Source: CAJMGO01 sp900557305 (lineage in GTDB: Bacteria; Bacillota_I; Bacilli_A; RF39; UBA660). Taken from it: a stretch of 64,000 bases of DNA. The notes under the pieces were generated by a model. That model saw only the letters and a program-made list of their open reading frames with translations. It was not told where the DNA came from and ran no database searches. The position numbers and the translations under genes were made by a program. Where the stretch lies: NCBI GenBank assembly GCA_905212975.1, contig CAJMGO010000002.1:44841-108840 (forward strand), written 5' to 3'. Each line of letters begins with the position of its first letter. Position 1 is the first letter of the stretch. This document shows positions 26,297 to 35,149 of the stretch, piece after piece.

Positions 26297-26614
26297 ATGA
26301 GTGAACTAGGTAATTCATTTTCATTTATTGGAAGTGAATTTAAAATTAAAATAGGAGATAGGTATAATTATATAGATTTATTACTATTTAATATAGAGTT
26401 TAACTGTTATGTAGTCGTTGAACTAAAAGTAACTGAGCTAAAGAAAGAACACATAGGACAAATAGAAATATATATGAATTACATAGATAATAATTTAAGA
26501 AAAATAAATCAAGAAAAAACTATAGGAATAATAATTTGTAAGAAAGATAATAAATATGTAATTGAATATTGTAGTGATAATAGGATAATATCAAGAGAAT
26601 ATGAATTTGTATAA
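26297..26614 (+). CDS. DUF1016 C-terminal PD-(D/E)xK nuclease domain fragment
   Basis: 105 aa from the first ATG after the TAG. It holds the nuclease core: YNYIDLLLFN (active-site Asp), CYVVVELKVTE (ExK) and GQIEIYMNYID, then TIGIIICKKDNKYVIEYC. No ribosome-binding site precedes ATG 26297, so independent translation is doubtful. Confidence 0.65.
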   Translation: MSELGNSFSFIGSEFKIKIGDRYNYIDLLLFNIEFNCYVVVELKVTELKKEHIGQIEIYMNYIDNNLRKINQEKTIGIIICKKDNKYVIEYCSDNRIISREYEFV

Positions 26615-26640
26615 AAAAAGAGAATTAAATCTCTTTTTAG
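26613..26640. terminator. Bidirectional terminator
   Basis: Stem AAAAAGAGA / TCTCTTTTT between the DUF1016 remnant (+) and the convergent DUF3048 gene (-); A- and T-runs on both sides serve both directions. Confidence 0.75.
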
Positions 26641-27662
26641 TTTATATTTGGAGTAATATTAGCATCTTGGAACATTATCCATGTATTTCCATCATTAACA
26701 TTTATTTTTGTGCCATCTTCATATGTATATACAGTTTGAGAAGAATTATCTTTCTTTGACCATTTAATTTTTCTTGCATATCCATTAGTTATATAATATC
26801 CAGTACCTTCACCAATATTATTTATATCTAAATAATTTGTACCAGCTGCATCTTTATAGCCATTTACACTTCCTATACCAACTAATGTAATAATTATATT
26901 CTTTGTAGCATATTGTTGTTTTGTAAAATAATCAGTATGTGGTGTTCCCATATAACTTCTTAAATATTTCTTTTGTGCTTCATCATACTTAAAATCAACA
27001 TAGAAACTATTTGAGTATGTAACTCTAACATTATTAGCTACTATAGAATCATTATAATTATTTAAATTAATTTCATCAGCAGAATATGTAAAAGGTTGTT
27101 TTACATCAGTTGTAGTTCTATAATGTCTATTATTATTAGCATAAGAAATTACATCTTTTAAATTAGTATAAACTGTATGTTCTGTTGCAAGTTTTTCAGG
27201 ATTTTCTCTATGAAATATAGATCCGTCTCTAGAATTTCCATCAATATAATCAATACCTAAATTCTTTTCTTTATCTTGTGCTGGATGATTCCATCCAAAA
27301 TGTACGAATATAGCATCATTTTCAAGCGCATAATCAATATGATATTGTCTAGCACTTCTAACTGTTCCTACCTTTACATCTTCAACATCTTTAAACAATG
27401 CTAAACTTCTAGATATTCCACCTTCAATAGGGAATTCATATACTATATATGCTTTATCAAGCCCAGAATGTACCTTAATAGCGCCAGGATAATTGTTTAT
27501 TACAACACCATATGGCCTTGAATTTGATTGCTCATCTACGATTTGTACTTTTTTTGTTTCTTCATTCTTTTTTACTTCTTTTTGAGTATTACTTTCTTTT
27601 TTACCACATCCTGTTAATAATAGAAGTGTTAAGATACCCAATATAATTACTTTCCTCTTCAT
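26637..27662 (-). CDS. DUF3048 family lipoprotein (YerB-like)
   Basis: 341 aa from the ATG at 27662; an ATG nine bases upstream (27671) is possible. A lipoprotein signal (MKRKVIILGILTLLLLTGC, lipobox LLTG-C) and a charged linker lead to the DUF3048 domain: SRPYGVVINNYPGA, AYIVYEFPIEGGISRSLALF, GTVRSARQYHIDYALENDAI and, near the end, KINVNDGNTWIMF. B. subtilis YerB belongs to this family; its function is unknown, though an envelope role is likely. It is a single gene with its own promoter, convergent with the DUF1016 remnant. Confidence 0.85.
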   Translation of the reverse strand: MKRKVIILGILTLLLLTGCGKKESNTQKEVKKNEETKKVQIVDEQSNSRPYGVVINNYPGAIKVHSGLDKAYIVYEFPIEGGISRSLALFKDVEDVKVGTVRSARQYHIDYALENDAIFVHFGWNHPAQDKEKNLGIDYIDGNSRDGSIFHRENPEKLATEHTVYTNLKDVISYANNNRHYRTTTDVKQPFTYSADEINLNNYNDSIVANNVRVTYSNSFYVDFKYDEAQKKYLRSYMGTPHTDYFTKQQYATKNIIITLVGIGSVNGYKDAAGTNYLDINNIGEGTGYYITNGYARKIKWSKKDNSSQTVYTYEDGTKINVNDGNTWIMFQDANITPNIN

Positions 27663-27685
27663 ACACACCATCTCTTTCTATTTTC

Positions 27686-27714
27686 ATTATATCATGTATA
27701 TTAAAAAATGTAAT
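27686..27714 (-). promoter_or_regulatory. Promoter of the DUF3048 gene
   Basis: On the minus strand, ATTACA (27714-27709) and TATAAT (27691-27686) are 17 bases apart, with a TGA before the -10. Confidence 0.6.
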
Positions 27715-27723
27715 TCTAATTAA

Positions 27724-27754
27724 TTGATTTTTTTTAGTTTTTGTTTTATATTAT
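27724..27754 (+). promoter_or_regulatory. Possible promoter of the 120-aa membrane protein gene
   Basis: TTGATT and TATTAT with a 19-base spacer; spacing is longer than ideal. Confidence 0.35.
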
Positions 27755-27804
27755 TATGAAGTAAAATTAATTTATTAATAAATAATTTAGAAAGGAAAAT
27801 AAAA

Positions 27805-28167
27805 ATGATAAATATATTAGAAATATGCAGTAATTCTATTGATCCAATGTTTCCAAACTTTACATCGATATTAATAAAGACAATTAGATATATTGTGCCT
27901 GTTATATTAATAGTTCTTGGAATTTTAGATTTAGTAAAAGCTATTATATCAACAGATTCCGCTAAAATGAAAAGCAGTGTAGGATTATTTATACGAAGAA
28001 TTATTTATTCACTACTTATATATTTTATGGTTGCTATAGTGCAATTTATTGTAAATACACTAGGTAGGGCTGGAGCTATAAATAAGAATAAAGCAAACGC
28101 TTGTATAGAATGTTTTGTTAATAATGAAAATTGTGGAACAACGATTGAAACTGACAAATTAAATTAA
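27805..28167 (+). CDS. Small membrane protein, two helices, VirB2/TrbC-like appearance
   Basis: 120 aa. Two hydrophobic helices (about residues 25-46 and 65-87) flank a short basic loop (DSAKMKSSVGLFIRRI), the layout of VirB2/TrbC-type pilins and of holin-like proteins. The C-terminal tail carries three cysteines (ACIECFVNNENC), which could form disulfides outside the cell. No secretion or conjugation genes are nearby, so a pilin role is not supported by context. SD AAAGG. I do not assign a function. Confidence 0.6.
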   Translation: MINILEICSNSIDPMFPNFTSILIKTIRYIVPVILIVLGILDLVKAIISTDSAKMKSSVGLFIRRIIYSLLIYFMVAIVQFIVNTLGRAGAINKNKANACIECFVNNENCGTTIETDKLN

Positions 28168-28205
28168 AATATTATATAAAATAAAGGTTAATATAAAATA
28201 GAAAA

Positions 28206-28237
28206 GCTAGAAAAGTTTTGATTTTTCTGGTTTTTTT
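28206..28237 (+). terminator. Rho-independent terminator
   Basis: Imperfect stem CTAGAAAA / TTTTCTGG plus seven T; the T-run adjoins the parE -10 element. Confidence 0.6.
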
Positions 28238-28245
28238 GATATAAT
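28237..28245 (+). promoter_or_regulatory. Extended -10 promoter of parE-parC
   Basis: TGATATAAT right after the T-run, with a TTTGAT -35-like element about 17 bases upstream; the SD (AAGGTGG) starts only six bases later, giving an almost leaderless mRNA. Confidence 0.55.
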
Positions 28246-28262
28246 GTGTTAAGGTGGTTAAG

Positions 28263-30170
28263 ATGGCAAAATATGATGAGAGTTCAATTAAAATATTAGA
28301 GGGACTAGAAGCAGTTAGAAAAAGACCCGGTATGTATATTGGATCTACAGATAAACGAGGTCTACATCACCTTGTATGGGAAATTGTAGATAACGCTGTA
28401 GATGAAATTATAAATGGATATGGTAAAAAAATTAAAATTACTATAAATAAAGATGGAAGTGTAACAGTAGAAGATGAGGGACGTGGTGTTCCTGTAGGTC
28501 TTCATTCAAGTGGTAAATCAACTCCTGAAGTAATATATACAGTTCTTCATGCTGGTGGTAAATTTGAAGAAGGTGGATATAAAGTATCAGGTGGTCTTCA
28601 TGGTGTTGGAGCATCTGTAGTTAATGCACTTTCACAATGGATGAAAGTAAATATAAAAAGAGACGGATATGAATATTTTATTAGTTTTAAAGATGGTGGT
28701 AAATTAGATACTCCTTTAAAACAATTAGAAAAAACTAGTAAAACCGGTACTAAAGTTACATTTATGCCAGATAAAGAAATATTTTCAACAACTAAGTTTT
28801 CTTTCTCTACTATCTGTGAAAGAATGCAAGAATGTGCATTTTTACTTAAAGGTTTAAGTATTACAGTACGTGATGAAGAAACAGAAAGAGAAGAAGTATA
28901 TCATTATGAAAATGGACTTGTAGCATTTGTAGAGTTTTTAAACGAAGAAAAAAATCCACTTCATAAAGTAGTTAGTTTTGAAGGTGTAAAGGATAAAATT
29001 AATGTAGAAGTAGCATTCCAATATACTGATGCATATTCAGAAAATATAGTATCATTTGTAAATAACGTAAAAACAAATGATGGGGGTACACATGAGGTAG
29101 GATTTAAAACAGCATTAACACGTGTATTTAATGATTATGCAAGAGCTAATGGATATTTAAGACCAAAAGATAAAAACTTAGAAGGTAGTGACACAAGAGA
29201 AGGTATAACTGCTGTTATAAGTTTACAAATACCAGAAGATTTACTTCAATTTGAAGGACAAACAAAAGGAAAACTTGGTACTGCTGTTGCGCGTACTATA
29301 GTAGAAAGTATCGTATCGGAAAAACTTCAATATTTCTTGGAAGAAAATAAAGAATCTGCTTCAAAAATATTAGAAAAAATGGTTAAGAGTAAATTTGCTC
29401 GTGAAGCAGCACGTAAAGCAAGAGATGAGGCCAGAGATGGTAAGACAAAAGGAAAGATAGAAAAAAATATATCAGGTAAACTTGCTCCTGCTCAAAGTAA
29501 AAATTCAAAAATTAATGAATTATTCTTAGTCGAAGGTGATTCAGCTGGAGGTTCTGCTAAAGGTGGTCGTGATAGAAAATTTCAAGCAATATTACCTTTA
29601 CGTGGTAAGGTTATAAATACAGCTAAAGCTTCTATGGAAGAAATACTTAAAAATGAAGAAATAAATACTATGATATATACAATTGGAGCAGGTGTCGGAG
29701 GTAGCTTTGAAGTTAAAGATTCTAATTATGATAAAGTAATAATAATGACAGATGCTGATGTCGATGGAGCTCATATACAAATACTTTTATTAACATTTTT
29801 CTACCACTATATGAGAGGATTAATAGAAGAGGGAAAATTATATATAGCTAGGCCTCCTTTATATAAGATAGAATTTGGTAAAAAACATGTATATGCATAT
29901 ACAGATGAAGAATTAGAAGAAATAAAGAAAAATTCAACAACTAAATGTACTGGACAACAAAGATATAAAGGACTTGGAGAAATGAATGCTGAACAACTTT
30001 GGGAAACAACAATGAATCCTGATACAAGAAGTTTAATAAGAGTAAATATTACAGATGCAGCACTTGCTGAAAAAAGAGTAAATGTTTTAATGGGTGATAA
30101 AGTTGAGCCTAGAAAAGAATGGATAAATGAAAATGTAATATTTACTATGGAAGATAATTATAGAGGATAG
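28263..30170 (+). CDS. parE: DNA topoisomerase IV subunit B
   Basis: 635 aa from ATG 28263 (SD AAGGTGG); the GTG at 28254 overlaps that SD. ParE is the ATPase half of topoisomerase IV, which unlinks daughter chromosomes. Seen: EGLEAVRKRPGMYIGSTDKRG, GHKL ATP site EIVDNAVDE, GGLHGVGASVVNALS, and the TOPRIM residues LVEGDSAGGSAKGGRDR and TDADVDGAHI. ISLQIPEDLLQFEGQTKGKLG is the ParE rather than GyrB form, and the partner downstream is ParC, so ParE is preferred. Eight bases separate it from parC. Confidence 0.93.
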   Translation: MAKYDESSIKILEGLEAVRKRPGMYIGSTDKRGLHHLVWEIVDNAVDEIINGYGKKIKITINKDGSVTVEDEGRGVPVGLHSSGKSTPEVIYTVLHAGGKFEEGGYKVSGGLHGVGASVVNALSQWMKVNIKRDGYEYFISFKDGGKLDTPLKQLEKTSKTGTKVTFMPDKEIFSTTKFSFSTICERMQECAFLLKGLSITVRDEETEREEVYHYENGLVAFVEFLNEEKNPLHKVVSFEGVKDKINVEVAFQYTDAYSENIVSFVNNVKTNDGGTHEVGFKTALTRVFNDYARANGYLRPKDKNLEGSDTREGITAVISLQIPEDLLQFEGQTKGKLGTAVARTIVESIVSEKLQYFLEENKESASKILEKMVKSKFAREAARKARDEARDGKTKGKIEKNISGKLAPAQSKNSKINELFLVEGDSAGGSAKGGRDRKFQAILPLRGKVINTAKASMEEILKNEEINTMIYTIGAGVGGSFEVKDSNYDKVIIMTDADVDGAHIQILLLTFFYHYMRGLIEEGKLYIARPPLYKIEFGKKHVYAYTDEELEEIKKNSTTKCTGQQRYKGLGEMNAEQLWETTMNPDTRSLIRVNITDAALAEKRVNVLMGDKVEPRKEWINENVIFTMEDNYRG

Positions 30171-30178
30171 GTGATAAA

Positions 30179-32689
30179 ATGGATATATTAAAAAGAATTC
30201 AAGACTATGCCTTAGAAGATATAATGGGTGACCGTTTTGGAGCTTACGCTAAAGAAATAATCCAAGATAGAGCTATCCCTGATGTAAGAGATGGTTTAAA
30301 ACCTGTACAAAGAAGAATTTTATATGGTATGTATAAAGATCATAATACTTATGATAAACCAACTAGAAAGTCAGCAAAAACAGTTGGTTATATAATGGGT
30401 AATTATCACCCACATGGAGATTCATCGATATATGATGCTATGGTTCGTATGAGTCAGTGGTGGAAACAAAATACACCATACATTGATATGCAAGGAAATA
30501 ATGGATCAATGGACGGAGATTCAGCAGCTGCTATGCGTTATACTGAAGCACGTCTTTCAAAAATTTCAAATGAATTACTAAAGGATATTGATAAAGAAAC
30601 AGTATCATGGGCTCCAAACTTTGATGATACAGAATTAGAACCAACAGTTTTACCTGCTAAATTTCCAAATTTATTAGTAAATGGAGCAAATGGTATATCT
30701 GCAGGATATGCAACAAATATACCACCACATAATTTAGGTGAAATAATTGATGCTACAATAAAAAGAATAGATAGTCCAAACTGTAGACTTGAAACAATTT
30801 TAGATATTGTAAAAGGTCCTGATTTTCCAACTGGAGCAATCGTAGAGGGAAAAAAAGGAATAATAGATGCATTTACTACAGGGCGTGGTAAGGTAGTAAT
30901 TACAAGTAAATGTGAATTTGTACGTGAAAAAAGTCATGAACAAATAATCGTTCATGAAATACCTTTTGAAGTAAATAAAGCAATGCTTGTAAATAAAATA
31001 GATTCAATTAGAATAGATAAAAAAATAGATGGTATAGCAGAGGTAAGAGATGAATCAGATAGAGATGGTCTTAGAATAGCTATAGATTTAAAAACTGGAG
31101 CAAATAAAGAATTAATACTTAATTACTTACTTAAAAATACAGATTTACAAATATCATATTCGTATAATATGGTTGCTATTGTAAATAGAACTCCTATGAC
31201 TCTTGGAATTATCCCAATACTAGATGCATATATTGCTCATCAAAAAGAAATAATTACAAGAAGAAGTGAATTTGATTTAGCTACATATAAGAAAAGACTT
31301 AATATAGTAGAAGGTTTCTTAAAAATGATATCTATACTTGATGAAGTTATTAAAACAATAAGAGCTAGTAAAAATAAAAGTGACGCTAAAGATAATTTAG
31401 TTAAGAAATTTGATTTTACTGTTGAACAAGCAGAAGCTATAGTAACATTACAACTTTATAAATTAACAAATACTGATGTTGTAGCATTAGAAGAAGAACA
31501 AGAACAATTACATAAATTTATCCAGGCTTTAGAGCTTATCTTATCAGATGAATCAAAATTAAAAGAAGTTATGAAACATGAACTTAAAAAGGTAAAAACA
31601 GAGTATGCAACACCTCGTAAATCTGAAATAAGAGATGAAATAACAGAAATAAAAATTGACTCTACAAATCTAATACCAAAAGAAAATGTTATTGTAGTAA
31701 TAACAAAAGAAGGATATGTAAAAAGAGTATCTCTAAGAAGTTATGAAGCTTCAAAAGAAGAAGAAACTGGATTAAAAGATGGAGACTATGTTATAGGACG
31801 TTATAACATGTCTACAATGGATACAGTATTAATATTTACAGACTGTGGTAATTATTTACACATTCCTGTATATGAACTTCCAGATTTGAAATGGAAAGAT
31901 ATGGGTAAACATGTAAGTAATGTTGTACAAATTAAATCAGAAGAAAATGTTATAGCAAGTATTCCTATATATGATTTTAATGAATCTACATATATAACTA
32001 CATTTACAAAGTGTGGTATGGTAAAGAAAACATTACTTAGTGATTATAAAGTACAAAGATATAACAAACCTCTTACTGCAATAAAATTAAAAGATGATGA
32101 TAAAGTAGTAAGTGTTATTAAATCAAATGATGAAAATATATTTGTAACAACACAAACAGGTTATGGATTAATGTTTAAATCAAATGAAATACCTTTATCA
32201 GGGGTAAAATCAGGTGGAGTAAAATCTATTACTTTAAAAAATGATATAGTAGTATCTGGTTCTGTTTTTGATGATAACATGGAATATTTAACTATATTGA
32301 CAGATAAAAATACAGCTAAAAGAATACGTTTAAACGAATTAGAACTATCAGCAAGAGCAAAAAGAGGTACACAAATAATACGTGATATTAAAACAAATCC
32401 ATATAAAATAATAAGTGCATATGTAATTAATTATAAAGAATCTTTAGGATTAAAAACAAAATTAGAAATAATAAATATAAAATTAACTGACATTCCTATT
32501 GCTGATAAAAAATCAACAGGATCAACTATTTCTAAACAAGATATAATAGAATCATTTGAAATAACAAAATTAATAAAAAAAGAAAATAAAAAAGAAATAG
32601 AAAAAGAAAATATTTCTTTAGAAAGTATTGATAATAAAATAATTTCAATAGATGATTTGTTAGAAGATATAGAGAATAATCAAAAATAA
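30179..32689 (+). CDS. parC: DNA topoisomerase IV subunit A
   Basis: 836 aa. This is the DNA cleavage and re-joining subunit. Seen: IIQDRAIPDVRDGLKPVQRR, the quinolone-determining region HPHGDSSIYDAMVRMSQ, and catalytic Tyr121 in AAMRYTEAR. The C-terminal beta-propeller repeats (about residues 500-760) are present, followed by a Lys/Glu-rich tail of about 60 residues. MVRMSQWWKQN fits ParC more than GyrA. At the two resistance positions it has Ser82 and Asp86, where many ParC proteins have Glu. SD AGGTGAT. It forms an operon with parE. Confidence 0.93.
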   Translation: MDILKRIQDYALEDIMGDRFGAYAKEIIQDRAIPDVRDGLKPVQRRILYGMYKDHNTYDKPTRKSAKTVGYIMGNYHPHGDSSIYDAMVRMSQWWKQNTPYIDMQGNNGSMDGDSAAAMRYTEARLSKISNELLKDIDKETVSWAPNFDDTELEPTVLPAKFPNLLVNGANGISAGYATNIPPHNLGEIIDATIKRIDSPNCRLETILDIVKGPDFPTGAIVEGKKGIIDAFTTGRGKVVITSKCEFVREKSHEQIIVHEIPFEVNKAMLVNKIDSIRIDKKIDGIAEVRDESDRDGLRIAIDLKTGANKELILNYLLKNTDLQISYSYNMVAIVNRTPMTLGIIPILDAYIAHQKEIITRRSEFDLATYKKRLNIVEGFLKMISILDEVIKTIRASKNKSDAKDNLVKKFDFTVEQAEAIVTLQLYKLTNTDVVALEEEQEQLHKFIQALELILSDESKLKEVMKHELKKVKTEYATPRKSEIRDEITEIKIDSTNLIPKENVIVVITKEGYVKRVSLRSYEASKEEETGLKDGDYVIGRYNMSTMDTVLIFTDCGNYLHIPVYELPDLKWKDMGKHVSNVVQIKSEENVIASIPIYDFNESTYITTFTKCGMVKKTLLSDYKVQRYNKPLTAIKLKDDDKVVSVIKSNDENIFVTTQTGYGLMFKSNEIPLSGVKSGGVKSITLKNDIVVSGSVFDDNMEYLTILTDKNTAKRIRLNELELSARAKRGTQIIRDIKTNPYKIISAYVINYKESLGLKTKLEIINIKLTDIPIADKKSTGSTISKQDIIESFEITKLIKKENKKEIEKENISLESIDNKIISIDDLLEDIENNQK

Positions 32690-32752
32690 ATTAAATAAAC
32701 TTGTAATAAAGATATAAGTTTAGTAAAATAATGAATAGAGAGGATGATATTA

Positions 32753-32965
32753 GTGTTAGTAGATATACTTCAAATATTATTAGGTGTAGTAATAGGATTT
32801 GTAATAGGTTTCTTTGTTGCTCGTAAAGTAATGAAAAAATACTTAAAGAAAAATCCACCTATAAATGAACAAATGATTAAAGCAATGATGAGTGGTATGG
32901 GAAGAACACCTAGTCAAAAACAAGTTAATCAAATGATGAAACAAATGAATAAATATATGGATTAA
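32753..32965 (+). CDS. yneF: YneF family (UPF0154) small membrane protein
   Basis: About 70 aa. One N-terminal membrane helix is followed by VARKVMKKYLKKNPPINEQM and GMGRTPSQKQVNQMMKQMN, the signature of UPF0154/YneF. The function is unknown; it is widely kept in Firmicutes. I prefer the GTG at 32753, which sits at good distance from GAGAGG; the ATG at 32744 directly abuts that site. A clean terminator follows. Confidence 0.85.
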   Translation: MLVDILQILLGVVIGFVIGFFVARKVMKKYLKKNPPINEQMIKAMMSGMGRTPSQKQVNQMMKQMNKYMD

Positions 32966-32990
32966 GAAAAGTTTAGCTTTTCTTTTTTCT
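32964..32990 (+). terminator. Rho-independent terminator
   Basis: Stem AAGAAAAG / CTTTTCTT with a TTTAG loop and T-run, just after yneF. Confidence 0.8.
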
Positions 32991-33033
32991 TTTCTATGAT
33001 AAAATAAATGTAGAAGTATATAGTGGAGGGTAT

Positions 33034-34248
33034 ATGAAAAAGAAAAGAATTATTACATTTATCAGTATAATAATATTTATAATTTTAATTATTTGTTTGT
33101 TTTATTATTTTAATTTATATGAAAGAATTAGATTAAAAATAAAAGGTTATTCTATAAAAGAACAAAATATAATAATAAATAAAGTAGATAATTTAAATAC
33201 AATATATAAAAATAATTATATCCCTGAGTTATATGATATATTGAATAATAAAGATATGAAAAAGAATAATATAGAAAAATATATAAGTTATTATCAAAAA
33301 AATAATATAGAAGGAAATAAAGTTATTTTTATGGTAAATAATAACTTAGAAAATGAACAATATAGTGATAAATTATATAATATAATAACATGTGAAAATT
33401 ATGATAAAACTAATTTAGAAAAATATATTGATTATATAAATAATTATCTAAATCAAGATAACTATTCATGTATAAGCGTTATAACACTTGCAGAAAATGA
33501 TATTAAATTAGAATATAATGATGAATTATCTGAATTATTAAAAGAAAAATACTTTATAAAAAGTAATATAAATAGATATTTAGATTATAAGAATAAAAAT
33601 AATAGTTTAAGTAATGAGGATATTATCAGAAATGTAAACGCAAATATAGACTATAATTTTTATACAAATATAAAAAGTAGTGATATAAGTAAGGGCAAAT
33701 TAATGATTGTAAATAAATACTATAATTTATCTTCAAGCTATAAAGGAGATTTAGTAGAAACAGGAAATTATAGCATAAATTCAAATTATAAAATGGATAG
33801 AGAAGCATTTGAAGCATATAAAAAATTATATGAAGATGCAGTAAAAAATAATTTACACATAAAAATTAGATCAGCATATAGATCTTACTTTGATCAACAA
33901 TATATATATAATGGTTATGTAGCAAGAGATGGAAAAGCTGAATCAGATAGATATTCAGCTCGTGCTGGACACTCTGAACATCAAACAGGTCTTGCCATAG
34001 ATATAAGTGCTGCAAGTGATTTATGGGGAGATTTTTCTAAAACACAAGAATTTACATGGATGAAAGATAATAGTTATAAGTATGGATTTATATTAAGATA
34101 TCCTAAAGATAAAGAATATATAACAGGATATATGTATGAACCATGGCATTATAGATATGTAGGTGTTGATGTAGCAAAATACATATATGAGAATAATATT
34201 ACTTATGATGAATATTATGCTTATTTTATAGAAAATAAAGGAGAATAA
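33034..34248 (+). CDS. VanY-type D-alanyl-D-alanine carboxypeptidase (peptidase M15B)
   Basis: 404 aa. An N-terminal membrane anchor (residues about 5-28) is followed by about 200 residues of Asn/Lys-rich region containing short repeated units of the form KYIxYYxKNN / RYLDYKNKNN, then the M15B domain. The zinc site is intact: GHSEHQTGLAIDI (His and Asp) and EPWHYRYVG (Glu, His), with RSAYRSYFDQQ before it. The enzyme trims the terminal D-Ala of peptidoglycan stems outside the cell. The extended N-terminal region is longer than in VanY itself. SD GGAGGG. Two bases separate it from trxB. Confidence 0.88.
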   Translation: MKKKRIITFISIIIFIILIICLFYYFNLYERIRLKIKGYSIKEQNIIINKVDNLNTIYKNNYIPELYDILNNKDMKKNNIEKYISYYQKNNIEGNKVIFMVNNNLENEQYSDKLYNIITCENYDKTNLEKYIDYINNYLNQDNYSCISVITLAENDIKLEYNDELSELLKEKYFIKSNINRYLDYKNKNNSLSNEDIIRNVNANIDYNFYTNIKSSDISKGKLMIVNKYYNLSSSYKGDLVETGNYSINSNYKMDREAFEAYKKLYEDAVKNNLHIKIRSAYRSYFDQQYIYNGYVARDGKAESDRYSARAGHSEHQTGLAIDISAASDLWGDFSKTQEFTWMKDNSYKYGFILRYPKDKEYITGYMYEPWHYRYVGVDVAKYIYENNITYDEYYAYFIENKGE

Positions 34249-34250
34249 TT

Positions 34251-35135
34251 ATGAATGATATAATAATAATAGGAGCTGGTCCTGCAGGTATGACATCAGC
34301 AATATATGCTAAAAGAGCAGGATATAATCCTTTAGTACTTGAAAAAAATACATATGGTGGACAAATAATTAATTCAAGTGAAGTAGCAAATTATCCCGGA
34401 ATAAAAAAAATAGATGGATATACTTTTGCTACAAAAATATATGAACAATTAAAAGAATTAGAAATAGAAGTAAAACATGAAGAAGTAATAAATATTAAAA
34501 AAACTGATAAAACAATAAATGTTATAACAAACAAAAATGAATATGAATGTAAATCAGTTATTATAGCAACAGGTCTTACAAAAAGAAAATTAAATATAGA
34601 AAATGAAGAAAAATTAATTGGCAAAGGAATATCTTATTGCGCAACATGTGATGGAGCTTTCTTTAAAGAAAATGATGTTGCTGTAGTAGGTGGAGGTAAT
34701 ACAGCCCTAGAAGATGCAATATTTTTATCAAATTATTGTAAGCATGTCTATTTAATAAATAGAACTGAAAACTTTAAAGCAGAAAAAAGTTTATTAGATT
34801 CATTTAAACAAAAAAATAATACAGAAATTATTACTTCAGCAAATATAAAAAAATTAGTTGGAAAAGAAAAATTAGAAAAAATAGAGTTAGATAATGGGAA
34901 AATACTTAATATAAGTGGTTTATTTATAGCTATAGGTCAGATTCCAAACTGTAATTTTGATATAGTTGAAAAAGAAAATGGATTTATTAAATCAAATGAA
35001 GAATGTACAACAAATATACCTGGTATATTTGTTGCAGGGGATATTAGAAATAAAAGTGTTAGACAAATAGTTACATCAGTATCAGATGGAGCTGTTGCTG
35101 CTATAAATGCAGTAAAATATATAGAAAAAATTTAA
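34251..35135 (+). CDS. trxB: Thioredoxin reductase
   Basis: 294 aa. FAD-dependent reductase that passes electrons from NADPH to thioredoxin. Seen: FAD loop IIIGAGPAGMTSAIYAKRAG, the redox-active CATC in YCATCDGAFF, the NADP loop VVGGGNTALEDAIFLS and GIFVAGDIRNKSVRQIVTSVSDGAVAA. It is slightly shorter than typical TrxB (305-320). SD AAGGAG lies inside the end of the carboxypeptidase gene, so the two are co-transcribed. Confidence 0.92.
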   Translation: MNDIIIIGAGPAGMTSAIYAKRAGYNPLVLEKNTYGGQIINSSEVANYPGIKKIDGYTFATKIYEQLKELEIEVKHEEVINIKKTDKTINVITNKNEYECKSVIIATGLTKRKLNIENEEKLIGKGISYCATCDGAFFKENDVAVVGGGNTALEDAIFLSNYCKHVYLINRTENFKAEKSLLDSFKQKNNTEIITSANIKKLVGKEKLEKIELDNGKILNISGLFIAIGQIPNCNFDIVEKENGFIKSNEECTTNIPGIFVAGDIRNKSVRQIVTSVSDGAVAAINAVKYIEKI

Positions 35136-35149
35136 GGAGTAAGAAGTTT

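Larger units (their letters stand above)
25730..26614 (+). pseudogene. DUF1016 (YhcG-type) PD-(D/E)xK nuclease gene interrupted by an in-frame TAG
   Basis: The frame starting at ATG 25730 (SD GAGGAGGT) encodes a DUF1016 N-terminal domain and then stops at TAG 26279-26281. The same frame continues without another stop to 26614 and encodes the matching C-terminal nuclease domain. Reading through gives about 294 residues, close to a normal DUF1016 protein. The residues just after the stop (NIESFMSELGNSFSFIGSEF) align with the usual junction (xNIxxFLLELGxGFxFVGxQ). One base change therefore separates an intact gene from two pieces. TAG is an ordinary stop elsewhere here, so a disabled gene is more likely than recoding. 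Confidence 0.8.

Noticed and set aside
25120..26640. Defence island or prophage around the DUF1016 and DinD-like genes
   Set aside because: Neighbours are VanZ, DUF3048, parE-parC, trxB and sigK; there are no integrase, restriction, toxin or phage structural genes, and no attachment-site repeats seen.
27805..28167. Type IV secretion pilin (VirB2-like)
   Set aside because: Only the two-helix layout fits; no conjugation genes are nearby, so I left it as a small membrane protein.
28263..32689. gyrB-gyrA instead of parE-parC
   Set aside because: QFEGQTKGKLG in the B subunit and the HPHGDSSIYDAMVRMSQWWK region in the A subunit fit topoisomerase IV better.
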